Shown: one piece after another, positions 21,560-33,174 of the stretch
Numbering within the stretch: position 1 is the stretch's first letter
Layout: each line of letters starts with the position of its first letter
Source: Neoceratodus forsteri
Lineage: Eukaryota; Chordata; Ceratodontiformes; Ceratodontidae
Length of the DNA: 64,000 nt
Assembly (NCBI GenBank): GCA_016271365.2
Contig: JADMNL010000022.1
Location: 223,548,501 to 223,612,500, forward strand
Direction of reading: 5' to 3'
Position numbers and translations under genes: made by a program
The notes under the pieces: generated by a model
Databases searched by the model: none
What the model was told of the DNA's origin: nothing
Seen by the model: only the letters and a program-made list of their open reading frames with translations

Positions 21560-22740
21560 GATTGGCTGGCTGGCACCTTTTCAGCGTTGTAAATCCTCCA
21601 GTGTACCCACTGGAAAAGGTGCCAGCCTCCAGTCAGCTGCAGCAGGAACCCTCGCAAAACAATCACTCCGACTGCCAGAATCCAAACAAGATGCACGAAA
21701 AAACAACATATCAAACTGCAAATCTTAATGCTCACAGCAAAAAAAAAAGAAAAAAGAAACACAACCCCCCAACACACACACACACACACACACACACAAT
21801 TCAGTGCAGAGCTTCGACAAACGAGATAAAGAAAAACTAAGGGGGGGCATCACCACTAATTTAACTCTGCCTAGCAACAAGGAACTATTTCGCTTTGGTG
21901 CAGCAATAAAATAACAAAAATGATGATTAAGAAGAGAAACAAAAAAGTATTTATATATTTTTAGTCACCCCAAAAATGTAAGTCATTGATATAGTAATAT
22001 ACTCCTCCAGGAGTGGTATACCAGTGGATTTACCTCTTCTGGTGTGGTAAATCAATCCACCAGTATACCCACCCACACCCTGGAGGGTATATTGCTTTAT
22101 TATATGATGTGGTAAATCGAATGAGCCAAATCTTGCAACCTGATTGGTTGGCTTCAGCTTTACCTTTCCCAGTGTGGTAAATCCTCCAGTGTACCCACTG
22201 GAAAAAGTACCAGCCAATCTTATATCGTGCCAATCCGGTCACTTTCATTTTGATAGAAACCAGTTGTCCTGTTGCCGCTTCGCTAAAGCACCACGGTAAA
22301 TATTACAAAAAAATTACATCTTCCTTCCAACCGTACAGACTTCAGTTACTTATAACATATCTAAAAAAATTAAATAAAACTACATTTACCGTTGTATAAT
22401 ATAAATTTATCCTCCAGGGTGGGGTATACTGAGGACTTAACACACTGGTGTGGTTTGGTCACGAGGTGCACCAGCTGTGGTAAATCCTCCAGTATATGCC
22501 CACACGCTGGAGGGATAAATTGATTAATTAACATACTTATGCAACTTACTCATATATTTAACAAGGTTTAACACTGTTTAAAAAAAACATTTTTATTCTA
22601 ACAGCAATAAGACACCAGGGTTATCGCTCTCTAGGGGCATGTGGTACTTGTAAATGCCTCGTGCCACATTATGCACCTAGAGTGTGATTAACAGACCATT
22701 AACATAACCCCTGGTCATGCCTTATTGGGCTTCTCTCACT
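21560..22740. repeat. Cluster of at least five foldback repeats
   Basis: Five consecutive short palindromic blocks. ggctggcaccttttc at 21568-21582 pairs perfectly with 21613-21627. About 21985-22105 has 'aatatac...cctccag' arms against 'ctggagggtatatt'. 22150-22216 shares 'taaatcctccagtgtaccca' with the first block. aatttatcctccag at 22404-22417 pairs with 22507-22521 apart from one base. About 22612-22735 has arms around 'accagggttat' and 'ataacccctggt'. Shared words (cctccag, agtgtaccca, gtggtaaatc) indicate that several are related non-autonomous elements. A short CA run sits at 21776-21797. Confidence 0.75.
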
Positions 22741-23050
22741 TGTCCAAACACAGCTGCTAACATCTGAAAGCATCATGACATCATGGGACTTTTTTGTTAA
22801 AGCAGTGTACAGTTACAAATAAAAAGGGTAATTGTGTCTGCATTCCTTTTCACAGTGACAATTACATTGAGTAAGCTGTTGCACTGCTGCTGCAAAATCT
22901 TCAGAGCCTAGCCCAGCAGCTCAGCAGACATAAATCAAGGGTGACTGTAATCAACTGTAAGCATTTAGCACTGTCTGAACCACTAACAAAACTGAAATGT
23001 TCTGCAGCCTTGTGCCTCTTCATAGGAAGAGGTCCCCCCCCAAACACACT

Positions 23051-23156
<106 letters not shown>

Positions 23157-23214
23157 AAGCTTAGTTGTCCTGCTTGCTCATTGCTTATCATTTAGGCAGA
23201 TTTAGCTGAAGCAG

Positions 23215-23345
23215 GAAAACTGACTGTTGTCCCCGTGGTTAGAGAAGAGCATAAAAAAACTTCAGGTTCAAATCCCACTACAGCTCGACACATCTAGCTT
23301 GGAGTGAACCCTTGAGCAGGTCAATTGGCCTCCTTATGCTTTAAT
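23215..23345 (+). repeat. tRNA-derived SINE, sense fragment
   Basis: Contains 'gtggttagag', the B-box-like 'aggttcaaatcccac' and the body 'gaacccttgagcaggtcaat...cctccttatgc'. This is the family of the copy at 51858. It runs directly into an antisense CR1 tail at 23346. Confidence 0.7.
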
Positions 23346-23850
23346 CATAGAAACATAGAATTTGACGCAGATAAGGACCACTTGGCCCACCCAGTCTGCC
23401 CATTTCTCACCTACTGGATAAGCTGCAGATCCTAGTTAACCAGCAGCCGATTCTTCCTCACCCCCACCCCCAGAATTGCCTTATGACTATCCCATGCATG
23501 CTTAATTCCACCACTGATTTTGACTCCACAACCTCCTCGGAAGGCCATTCCATGCATCCACAACCCTCTCTGTGAAAAATACTTCCTTAAATGACCTCTG
23601 AGCCCCCTCTATCTTCAAATTGTGCCCTCTTGTTCTTGCACACCTCTGTTTTTGAAAGATGCTACCTTCTTGGACTTTGTTGATTCCTTGAGGTGCTTGA
23701 AAGTTTCTATCATGTCCCCCTCTCCCTCCTTTCCTCGAGGCTATATATAGCTCCTTAAGTCTCTCTTCATATGTCCTCCGTGCAGACCCTGCACCATTTT
23801 AGTTGCCCTCTCTGGACAGCTTCCATCATGTCTATGTCTTTTGGAGATTG
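23346..23850 (-). pseudogene. Antisense CR1 LINE, 3' end
   Basis: The plus strand starts with 'atagaaacatagaatttgac' and the tail 'ccacccagtctgcccattt', then runs backwards through the C-terminal coding region. On the minus strand, near 23850-23760, the DMMEAVQR motif and a GLHGGHMKRD-like piece are read. Similarity ends near 23850. It is nested in the hAT element. Confidence 0.8.
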
Positions 23851-23971
23851 CATATACCCATGCATGGGGGCACACACACAGTCCTGTATTGAAGCAGAAA
23901 CATGCTGTAGTGATTTTTTTCCCAAAAGCGGCGTTCCACCATACACTATAAACAAAGGTGCATGAGGGAAC

Positions 23972-24070
23972 AGTTGACAACTGGGGCATCTTTCACCTCG
24001 TTGGCACTTTCCTCGAGGTAATCCGTCATCATAGTGCCAACTCGGTGAAAGAATAGCTCTGTTGTCAACT
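23972..24070. repeat. Foldback element next to the GC-rich hAT end
   Basis: The left arm 23972-24007 (agttgacaac...tttcacctcgttggcact) pairs with 24033-24070 (agtgccaactcggtgaaag...gttgtcaact), with a few mismatches. The outer flank 'ccatacactataaa' (from 23938) is the same as beside the foldback at 14021. Confidence 0.75.
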
Positions 24071-24109
24071 ACTCAGTCAAACAAACACAAGTGAGCAAAA
24101 AAATGTCCT

Positions 24110-25500
24110 AGCTGCTACTTACCCTACCACCTTTGCTGGGCAATGCTGGCTGGCTGTGCTGACGGATGCTCTCCAACTCCTCTGCTACTGCAGCTTCTCC
24201 TCGCTTGCTTGCTCCTCCGTGGCTCCACTCAGCTCCAACAGAAGAAACCGTTGGCTGGCTTCTCCGCTGTCTCACCTCACCTGCCAGATGCCTAAATGAT
24301 AAATCCTTAGCACTCTTCCCAGCTGTGTGCAAGTGTGGCGATCAGGTCAGGGGCAAGGCAAAGGATGGGGACTACAGCCTCAGGACCGTCAGGCCTCAAC
24401 AGTAAGAGAGGACAACAGCACAGGACTTATGAGGAAGGCACTTCTTTTTAAGTACCTTCCCTCCTGACCCCACTCACTCACCCTATTTTCTCTCTCCCAG
24501 TAGACCCCAGTGGCAGCCCTGCAGCTACAGCACTGGAGTGCCTGGTGGTCACTGGTCTCCCTCCCGACTAGCTGACTCTGACTCCAGTCCTACTCCCAAC
24601 CCAGTCCTGACTCCTGACCTCACCTGTCCTGGACAAGCGAACAAGGCTTTCTCCAGTCTCCCAGAAGACACAGCACACACTGCTGCCGACTTTGCCAATA
24701 AAGTAGTCTGTGTGAGTGTGTCCCAGTCCCTACTTGCACTGCAGTTGTTGTCTTTCTCTTCTCTCTGCCAGGCCGAGGCCGCGCCCGCCCACTGACAGTA
24801 CTTTGCCTGCCCCACCAGCTGCCTGCCCGCGCTGCGCGCCCTGCCAAATCTGGAGGATAATTCAAGGATTGCCCCACACACGGCCGCTTGGATCAGCTGC
24901 TCCCTCCAGCTCTCGTTGACGCAGCGGCAGTGCGGCACGCTTATATTCCCGCTCCCTCCTTGACTCTTGTCTTCACTGTCACACCCGCGCCGCGCCCGCG
25001 AATTGCGATACACTTTTTACTGCTGGCTCTGGCTGCCTGCCTAGGACTGTCACTACACTAGCCCAACTGAGTGACCCCAGGCCAGAAGATTCTCTCTCTG
25101 ACCGACTGTGACTAATCTTCTGTAAGTTCTTCTGTCTGCACAAGACCCGGGTCAAAATCCCGCCGATCATTCCCCCGCGCATGCGCGTAATACGTATCGC
25201 GCGCCTAAGCCCTTACTTAGCCAATCTCCTCATTCCTCTATCCTCTCCAGTCCTCTCCTCAGCCAATCGCAGGCTCGCAGCAGCGCCAGCTCCAGCACCA
25301 AGTAAGAGGCACCTGGGGGGGGGTGCAAACTACGCTGCAGCCTGCAGACAGAGTTGGCGCCATCCACCCTCCCTCCCTGATTACTAGTCTGTGCTGTGCT
25401 GTGCAGTCTGCTAATGCTAGCCTACTTTTCTTTTATCATTTATCAGCACAGCAGCAGACTGTCAGGCGCCCAGCAGGCAGGGCAGCAGGGGTTGCAAGCC
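24110..25500 (-). promoter_or_regulatory. GC-rich, CpG-containing promoter-like region of the hAT
   Basis: The right 1.4 kb of the hAT is conspicuously GC-rich compared with its AT-rich middle. It keeps many CpGs in the part around 24775-25300. The palindrome gcgcatgcgc at 25177-25186 matches the core NRF1 site, and two CCAAT-type boxes (agccaatc near 25218 and 25260) follow. The region lies at the 5' side of the minus-strand transposase. A 5' promoter or non-coding exon for the transposase, spliced over the intervening 5 kb, is therefore possible. Several reading frames cross it on both strands, but none has a domain I recognise and I do not call them. Confidence 0.45.
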
Positions 25501-25504
25501 TTGT

Positions 25505-25560
25505 CATAGGGGTCGCATAATTTTCATAGGGGTCGCGAATGCGACCCCTGGCGACCCCTA
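25505..25560. repeat. Subterminal GGGGTCGC repeats of the hAT right end
   Basis: Four copies of the octamer ggggtcgc lie within 50 bp of the right terminus: 25509-25516 and 25529-25536 direct, 25541-25548 and 25551-25558 inverted. The middle pair forms a perfect hairpin, aggggtcgc-gaat-gcgacccct. A related 'ataggggtagc' lies near the left end at 13302. They are likely transposase recognition repeats (inference). Confidence 0.75.
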
Positions 25561-25573
25561 AATGACATCCCTG

Positions 25574-25581
25574 TCCCCATC
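25574..25581. repeat. hAT target-site duplication, right copy
   Basis: tccccatc, identical to 13270-13277. Confidence 0.95.
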
Positions 25582-27034
25582 CTGTAGCTCTCTGCAGAGT
25601 TTCTTCACCCCAGGTGCATAATCGTGCACTTCTTTGCATTAAACTTTAATTGCCACACCTCTGACCACTCTTACAGCCTTTTCAGATCCCTCCTCATTCT
25701 TGCAAAACCCTCCAGTGTGTCTACTCTGTTGCAGATCTTGGTATCATCTGCTAATAGGCAAACCTTCCCCTCCAGCCCTTCAGCAATGTCTCTAATGAAG
25801 ACATTAAAAAGTACTGGCCCCAGTACCGATCCCTGAGGTACCCCACTGGTCACCCTCCTTTCCTCAGATTTGATCCCATTTACTACCACCCTCTGCTTCC
25901 TGTCTCTCTACCAGTTGCTAACACAGTTTTCCACCTTGTGGCCCACTCCAGGCTACCTAATTTGCTCACCACTCTTCTGTGGGGTACGGTGTCAAAGACC
26001 TTGCTGAAACTGAGGTAGGCGATATCCACTGCTCCTTCCTGATCCACTTCCTTCATCACCCAGTCACAAAAATCAATCAAATTTGTTTGACATGACTTTC
26101 CTGCTGTGAATTCATGCTGCCTTGGATCCTTTGCTCCCTGATTTCCAAGTATTCCACAGTCCTCTCCTTAAGCAGCGCCTCCGTGATCTTACCTACTACT
26201 GAGGTGATGCTGACCAGCCTGTAGTTTCCTGCCTCCTCCTTGCTACCACTCTTGAGCAGAGAGACTACATTTGCCCCCTTCCAGTCATCTGGACCCCCCC
26301 TCTATATAAAGTGACTCACTAAACAAGGCTGCCAGCAGTGATGCTAGCACTGTCCATAATTCCTTTAATATCCTGGGGTGTATATCATCTGGTCTCATCA
26401 CTTTGTCTACTGTCAGTTTTGCAAGTTCCTTCAGGACTCTCTCTTCTGTAAAGGGGATGGTGTTTACCTCTCCCCCTCCTTGTTTTTGCTGCCACCTAGC
26501 TGTCGTCACTGTCCCTCCCCCTCTATCATGAATACTGAACAGAAGAATAAATATTCATTTAGTAGTGATGCCTTTTCTAGGTCCCGCTCTACACACACCC
26601 CTTCCACCCCTTTGAGCCTTACATCCCCCCCCCCCGGACTTCCTTCTTTTGCTAATGTATCTACAAAATATCTTGTCCTCCCACTTTACTGTCTCTGATA
26701 ATCTCTCCTCTGTCTGTGCCTTCATGCACCTAATCATTTTTCCTGCATTCCTCTGTCTTGCTAGGTAAATTGCCCTGTCCTCATCCTTCTGAGTCTCCTT
26801 ATACTTTATGAATGCCCTGTTTTTGTCCATCACTTTACCTGCCACCACCTTTGTGAACCATAGTGGTTTGTTCCTTCTTTTTTCCTTGATCCTTAGCCTA
26901 ATGCACTGATTTGTCACCTCCACTATGGCTTCTTTCAGGTGTGCCCACTGCTCCTCAACCCCTCACCATTGATTGCTTCCTGCCAGAGCTTCTTTGATCT
27001 CTTTCCCCATCCTCCTTTGGGAACCACAAGGAGT
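25574..27034 (-). pseudogene. Antisense CR1 LINE, 5' part of the copy split by hAT
   Basis: On the minus strand, reading from right to left: the RT-upstream linker (26923-26555, with AGKMIRCMKAQTEERLSETV), the block TVDKVMRPDDIHPRILKEL (about 26440), and ADWK...VV-type fingers. An LDFSKVFDTVPH-like motif A (SFSKVFDTVPHRRVVSKLGS) lies at about 26000. GVPQGSVLGPVLFNVFI and motif C as LLADDTKICN are at 25870-25740. The thumb WSEVWQLKFNAKKCTIMHL (about 25640) runs up to the hAT target site. Frameshifts at about 26520, 26280, 26080 and 25890 break the gene. Confidence 0.85.
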
Positions 27035-27960
27035 GGGCAAGCGCATGGCAGTTGGGGCTCAATGTAAAAATGTGCAAATTATGCAACTAATGCAAAGAAA
27101 TCCATCAGATGAATATAGGAGGTGGGAGGTACTGACAGACACTAAACAGGAGAGGAACCTTGGGAATATCATATCTGATGACCTCAAAGTGCCAGGCAAG
27201 TGTGACAAAGCAGTGAGTAGGGCTAGTAGAATGCTGAGGTGCAAAGAGAGGGGTATCTGTAGCAGGAGGAGGGAAATGGTATCACCACTGTATCACTCAT
27301 TGGCGAGACTCTACCTGGGGTACAGTGTATTGTTTTGAGGATCACACCTCAGAAAGGACATAGACAGGCTGGAGGCAGTCCAGAGCATGGCAACTAAAAT
27401 AGTGCTGGGGTTGCACGATAAACCCAACAAGGAGAGACTGAGTGATCCCAACATGCAGACGCTGGAAGAGAGGAGGGCAAGAGGTGATGTGGTACAGATT
27501 CACAAGTACCCTACAAGGATAAACATGGTGCAGGAGAGGAGCTTCTTTGAAATGAGAAAAAGCACCAAAGGCAGAGGGCATACAGTGAAGCTGTGTGGGG
27601 GGTGGAGTTTAAGAGAGATGAGAGAAAACATTTCTTCACTGACAGGGAGGGAGATAGATGCCTGGAATAGACTACCATTAGAAGAAGAAAGAATTGGTGG
27701 GGATAAAAACAGTCAGGGAACTTCAAGCATGCATAGAATACACTACCATCAGAAGAAGCGGTAGGGAAGAAAACAGTGGGGGAACTTCAAGCATGCATGG
27801 GATATATGGAAGGGTATATTAGAAAATAAACAATTGGGAGGGTGGGTTGCCAGAGGTCATTTAGGGTCTGTGGAGACAGATCAGGCAGGCAACATTGGGG
27901 CAGAATGGGTGGGCCAAATGCTCCTTATCTACAGACAAATTTTGTTTTTATATTTCTATG
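27035..27960 (+). pseudogene. CR1-type LINE, 3' part of the outer host copy
   Basis: Resumes the plus-strand CR1 that broke off at 12528. From 27060 it reads the thumb and the block ERNLGNIISDDLKV, then LYHSLARLYLGYSVLF in place of LVRPHLEYC, and ATKIVLGLHDKPNKERLSD. A short internal duplication, 'aatagactaccattagaaga' (27666) and 'aatacactaccatcagaaga' (27737), lies in the last part. The tail ends near 27960 (ttctatgtctg). About 30 bp expected between the two halves are missing. Confidence 0.75.
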
Positions 27961-28133
27961 TCTGACTTATCACTGTATTTGCAAATGATGCTGGCAGAAT
28001 ATGTATTTTGTTATTTTTTTTTATATGAAGATGAACTTACTGGACTGTAGTTTCATTTCAGTTTCAAATATTTTCTAAGTAGTACGGTTCAGAAATTTAT
28101 GACTGATTCATTTCTCATGTAGTCTGCAAGCAT

Positions 28134-28226
<93 letters not shown>
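28134..28226. repeat. (TG)n microsatellite
   Basis: About 46 GT units, directly upstream of the V-SINE. Confidence 0.98.
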
Positions 28227-28228
<2 letters not shown>

Positions 28229-28237
28229 ATGAACTGT

Positions 28238-28676
28238 TCCTTCAAGGCAGTTGTCAGTGGCTTAGTAGGTAGCACACTCGCCTCTGAGGCCGGGAGATCA
28301 GAGGGCTGTGGGTTCAGTTCCCACATCTGGCACTTGGGTTAATATCCCAGTACTGACACTGTAATGCAGCATGAGAGGGGTGCTGCATTTCTGAGGTGCT
28401 GTCTTTCAGATGAGACGTTAAACCGAGGTCCCATCTGCCTGGATTGGTGGTAGTTCAGGTGGATGTTAAAGATCCCATGGCACTTATCGAAAAGAGTAGG
28501 GAATTTCCCCGGTGTCCTGGCCAAATTTCCCTCATTCACTAAAAATACCACCAACAGCTTAGTCTGGTTCAAGGTCAGTTGGCATTCATCTGTATCCCCT
28601 TCCCCCGGGTCGTGCCTGAAAATAGGCAGGATTTGTCTAGTGCACTTACCCGGTCAACAAAAGATAAATAAATAAG
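28238..28676 (+). repeat. V-SINE (tRNA head, conserved core, L2-type tail)
   Basis: A full-length-looking SINE. The tRNA-derived head has an A-box-like TGGCTTAGTAGGTAGC and a B-box-like GGTTCAGTTCC. The central segment has the V-SINE superfamily landmarks 'gatgagacgttaaaccgagg', 'gatcccatggcact', 'cgaaaagagtagg' and 'ggtgtcctggccaaatt'. The 3' tail (gggtcgtgcctgaaaatagg to cccggtcaacaaaag, then AAATAAATAA) closely matches the end of the L2 LINE at 41700-41788, its likely mobilising partner. Confidence 0.88.
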
Positions 28677-31061
28677 GCTAATCCCATTCCCTTGACACAG
28701 AGTTAGGAGCAAGTTGGAGTTTCCCCATTCATCTAAATGAAGCACTAAGTCTAAAGACTTGTATACAATCCTTAACTTTCAGTTCATGAACAAAGTGATT
28801 TAGAGGATGATCCATGTAGTTAGCTACAATGGTTCCATTTCATATTAGTGATTGTTATTATGGCGAGTGTACTGTAGATCGCCAAGAAGCAGATTGGTGA
28901 TATAAACATGGCAGTGAACAGTCATCCGGCAAGGAAGCCAAGTGTTTATTTCATGTCCACCCTGCTAAAGGATTACCAGCTCCATGGGGGTGCATGTCCG
29001 GGAAGGGCAACACTCCAGATTCCTGCAGAAAAAAAATGCAATGGCAGCCAGTGGCAACATTTTTCCCACGGTCCTGAACTCAGTACCTGCTGTGCCGGAG
29101 CTGGCCACCTTCACCACCACACCATGTGGCTAACTCAGCAGCAGCAGGCATAATACCCCCTCACAAGCCCTCTTTTTTATCTCTCCCCTTCCCCTCACTA
29201 TATTCCCCTTCTATTCACCCTCCCCTACAATCGTCTTCACATAGGGTTGGGTTGCTACCCTTGCAGAGTAGCCCAAGAGGATAATGCTGATTGAGTCACC
29301 GTTTTGACAGTCATTCATATTCAGTTACTGTCCTCACTGGATACCAGCTACAATACACATAAATGGAGCATATCCTGGCTGTGGCTCTGTGTCCAATGCC
29401 CATTTGCACTGGTAGGCATCTCCAACCCTCACCTGTTGCACTCTACACATGCAGAACTGGCTAAGATGGCAAGAGAATGGGGCTGCTGCAGACCATGTGC
29501 ACCCATTATGTTGCCCTGGCTGTATTCCCTACAAAAAGTTGGAATTAGTTCCACACTTGCTGATTGGTATCAGTACTGCCCCCAGCCCACCATGTATGCT
29601 CAAAGGGCTGGAGGCCAGTGTCAAGGGGATGATCATTTCCAGGAGCCAAAGCAGTAGCTGGCAGAAGGGGACTCCAAGCCACTAATGCAGCCCCTAGGGT
29701 TGCCTAGCTGCTTCTTCATCTGCTGACCCTTTATAGCAGAAAATTGTTAGAACATTACATGCATACCTACCCACACCCCATGGCTTGCCCATTACATCCA
29801 CCTGCGTAGTCAGGAATGTGGATAGGGAATAGGCACAGAGGGTGTCAACAGCCATTGCTCATAAATATGTGATGGTCCCTGTATGTGTGGAGCTGGACTT
29901 CCACACCCAACAAATTGGTGCAACAACCCTTCAGTGTGGAAGTGGGTGCTGGACATTTGTGGATCAGATCATCAACCTTCTGTTTTTCTTTTTTACTTTC
30001 TCTAAGCAGCACTGGGACTCAGTTCACTGTTAGATGTTTCTCCAGGTGACATCACTTGTTGTCTGACAGCCCAACTCTGAAAAATTCAGAAGAGTGCATG
30101 TGTATAAAATGCATATTGTAAGTAACAAACAAGGAAAATAAACAAAAAAATTAAAAAAAACAATGTTCTTACGGTTCTATGTCATAAGAGCAAATTCGGC
30201 ATGCCGAACGCCCTTGTGGCAACTCCACACCACCGAAATTGAATTTCAGTGATGTGGGACTCCAGTGACAGTAAATGTGGTGCAAAAAAACTTTCTTTTT
30301 TTGTTTTATGCAGGAGCTGTGCCCCTGAACCCACATAAATTAGGATTCTCAACTCCAGGGGGTGCATGTTGGGGTGCATGTCCTAAAAAAAACACTGTCT
30401 CAGGCCGGTGCAACAAAACTAATGACACCCAGTCCTGAACCCTGTATCCCTGACACCCCAAGCCGGCACCTAGCCCACCATGCCACAACGCCAGCTCACC
30501 AGAACCCCACAGCACCACCCCTCGCATACCCTCCTGCCCCACATTCATTGGGCTTGCTCCCAGCCCCCCGGATGCATACACATGTGCAACATCCTGCCGC
30601 CTTTTCATGACCCACCCCATCCAGTCGCCAACCCCACACCCCCGCCATTGGGGCACTAGCAGAAAATGGGTCGCCATTTCGGCAGGCGCCCACTTGCAAG
30701 TGCCCCATATCACAGGATACCATTCTTACTATGGCCAGCAGTAATAGCATGAATAGGGACACATAAACTGAAAAATTATCTCATACTGTATGTAGCCACT
30801 TGCCCTTTAAGGTCAGTTGTTGACCAAATTTTAGCCATATGTGTGGGCCTCTTCTGGCTCTTTTGGTGATTCAATAGCCCCTCCCTTATCCCCAGCTCAT
30901 GTTGTCATCCCTGGTGTTTAGTGAGCTCTCTCCAACCCCTTTCAGTCTCACTCACCCCACTCCACCCCATGTGTGGTTAATCTATGATAATCCCTTGCTG
31001 ACATTTCCATTTCATTCTTTGTTCTTTAGCAACAGTCTACAGAACAGCAGAGGGTGTCTCT
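28677..31061. other. Unassigned sequence, no gene supported
   Basis: 2.4 kb with moderately GC-rich patches (28900-29150, 29380-29720, 30400-30720). Several open frames of 80-135 codons lie on both strands, overlap each other and show no recognisable motif. I see no repeats beyond short homopolymers. I treat it as intergenic with low confidence. Confidence 0.4.
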
Positions 31062-31072
31062 AAAGATACAAG
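31062..31072. repeat. L1-type target-site duplication, left copy
   Basis: aaagatacaag, repeated exactly after the element at 32759-32769. Confidence 0.85.
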
Positions 31073-32758
31073 CACAGACAGGATCTACACCATTGGATGT
31101 CCCTCCCTATGACACTCTGGGCTAGAATCAATATGGTTAAAATTACCATCCTTCTCAGAATACTTTACCTCCTAGGGATGATCAACCCCTTTTTTGCACA
31201 TCAAATGGTTCACCAGGCTTAAATCTATTCTGACCCCCTTCCTCTGGGGGATAAAGCCCCATGAAGAGCTTATCACAAACTCTCACCATCAAAACGGATG
31301 GGGGGGGTTACAACTGTCAGACTTCTAGCTATATTATTTGGCTCTACATGCAGGTACATTTCTAAAATGGCTGCCAATGACCCCACAAAACCATTCTGGC
31401 TCTTATTCCCCAAATGGTTGCGAATCAAGACAGAGTTATGAAACCAGTTCCATATCAATCCTAAAGTACTGATCTGCATACCGCATGCTAAACTACCTAA
31501 GCCTCTCAAGGATACTCCCATTGGGACCTTCCTGCTTGTAAGCAAGCAACTACACAAGCTTCTTCATACCCAACCAATATTTCTCTTGGATCAGCCCATG
31601 TTGGGTAACCCCAGCTTCAAGATACAGAAGAAACTCATCCCTCACAACTTCCTAGGATCCACTCCACCTCAGTCCTAAACCATCTCATACATGAGGGCTC
31701 AGTCATCCCATTCAACACCTTCTCTGAATCACTCCCCAATGCAAAACAAAAACCAAAAACACTCTCCTCACAACTCCACCATGCAGTCATATCTACCTTC
31801 GGTCCCAGACCCTGGTCCTTCCCTGATGCCTCTCCATGGGGGGACCTCACCCAGCTCACTACTCAACCACATGCCACCTCCCTGCTCTACAAAAAAAAAC
31901 TGCAGGAGGTATCCACCCCAAGGACATAGACAAATGCTCCCACTGGGAGAAATAATTCATGAATCTTAAACAACTCCCCACTCATCAGCTTATGCCGAGG
32001 AATCTGCACAAATACATCAACTTTGATGGGCTCAGAACCATGCAATACAAGATTGCTCACAACATGTATTACACACCAACCAAACTCCATAGGATGGGTC
32101 ACCTTCCATCTCCTAACTGCAGCAGGTGTCAGTTAGACAAAGGACATCAAAACAACATCCTATGGGACTGCCCAAAAGTGAGACCCCTATGGGAAGACAT
32201 CTGCAGTCATTTAGATCCACTTCTAGGGCTTGACAATCCCTTTACTCCTTGAATCTGCCTACTGGACCTCAACATGGACTTAGTCTTTGGCCCTCGCAAA
32301 TTCCACATTTCTCTCATCTCAGCAATAGCAAAAAAGGTAATACTCAAACACTGGCTGAATGACACTATGCACAGCTCCAGGGAATGGCATAACTCTATCC
32401 TGGAAGCACTTAGATTGGAGAAAATGATTAGCTCCTGCAATAACAGACTGCCCCAGTTCCACAATAGATGGAGGTCCCTAGAAACTCTTCAGCTGCTAGG
32501 TGCCCCCTTCCTGGGTCACAGGGGAGAAAAAGCCTCCACCTCTGAACAACCTCGAGCTACTCCACCTCTAAGAGGCAACACCTGATAGCAGTTGCTGAAA
32601 GCCTGGGGGGCAACAGGCACCACCCCCTACTCTTACAGAATGAAGTATAGGAAAGCTTGTCATTGTCAGTACTGTATAAACCATTGGTTCACAATTTGTA
32701 ATTGTCTGTTTAATTGTAACATTGATTATTCATTCAATAAAGTATATTATATTTAAAA
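31073..32758 (+). pseudogene. L1/Tx1-type LINE, 5'-truncated ORF2 3' end
   Basis: The C-terminal part of an L1-clade ORF2 and its 3' UTR. Residue blocks are ARINMVKITILLRILYLLGM (about 31120), NGWGGLQLSDF (about 31300), and 31959-32252 with LHKYINFDGLRTMQYKIAHN. The cysteine-rich motif CSRCQLDKGH...WDC is the hallmark of L1/Tx1 ends. At 32274-32585 there is a further IAKKVILKHWLND block. Stops and frameshifts near 31205, 31335, 31460, 31900 and 32252 show it is dead. It ends with ATAAAGTATATTATATTTAA and an A-run. An 11-bp target duplication marks it as one insertion event in unit B of the V duplication. Confidence 0.82.
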
Positions 32759-32769
32759 AAAGATACAAG

Positions 32770-33140
32770 AACATCTTGTGAGCACTACCATGCACTGTGG
32801 TTTATACCCAGTTACCTAATTGCCTAGGGGCAAGACAGTTATTCTCGATTATGCAGAAAAGGAATGCAAACATCATAGTGGATAGCTCTGCTATCACAGA
32901 CAAATGACTGACGCTAAATTCTTGCCAATGATTTTGCTACAGTCCCTTGTGACTGTGAACTGGGCCTACTGTTTTTATATTAGAACCGTGTGTGAATCAG
33001 AAATAGCCACTTAGTTTACTTAAAAAAATAAAGTTCAGTAATGATACAACAGCAACAGAATAAGGTATTCAAAATCAGCCATTGCAAGAAACACCTCTTA
33101 CAGATCCTATGCAGTTCCCCTTTAAGAATCACAAAACAGA
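32770..33140 (-). repeat. Duplication unit B, V 3' flank
   Basis: Corresponds to 6545-6800 of unit A: 'cttgccaatgattttgct', 'gggcctactgttttt', 'accgtgtgtgaatcag' and 'ttacagatcctatgcagttc' align with the unit A sequence. It is cut off by the CR1 insertion at about 33160 and resumes at 38878. Confidence 0.65.
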
Positions 33141-33174
33141 AAAGAGAGAATATTTTCAAGGTAATGAGAAAGGA

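Noticed and set aside
22853..22900. CACAGTG heptamer as another recombination signal
   Set aside because: No nonamer-like sequence at 12 or 23 bp and no V, D or J coding end beside it.
30306..30713. 135-codon minus-strand frame with Gly/Trp-rich composition
   Set aside because: Overlapped by open frames on both strands, no recognisable domain and no splice or promoter context.
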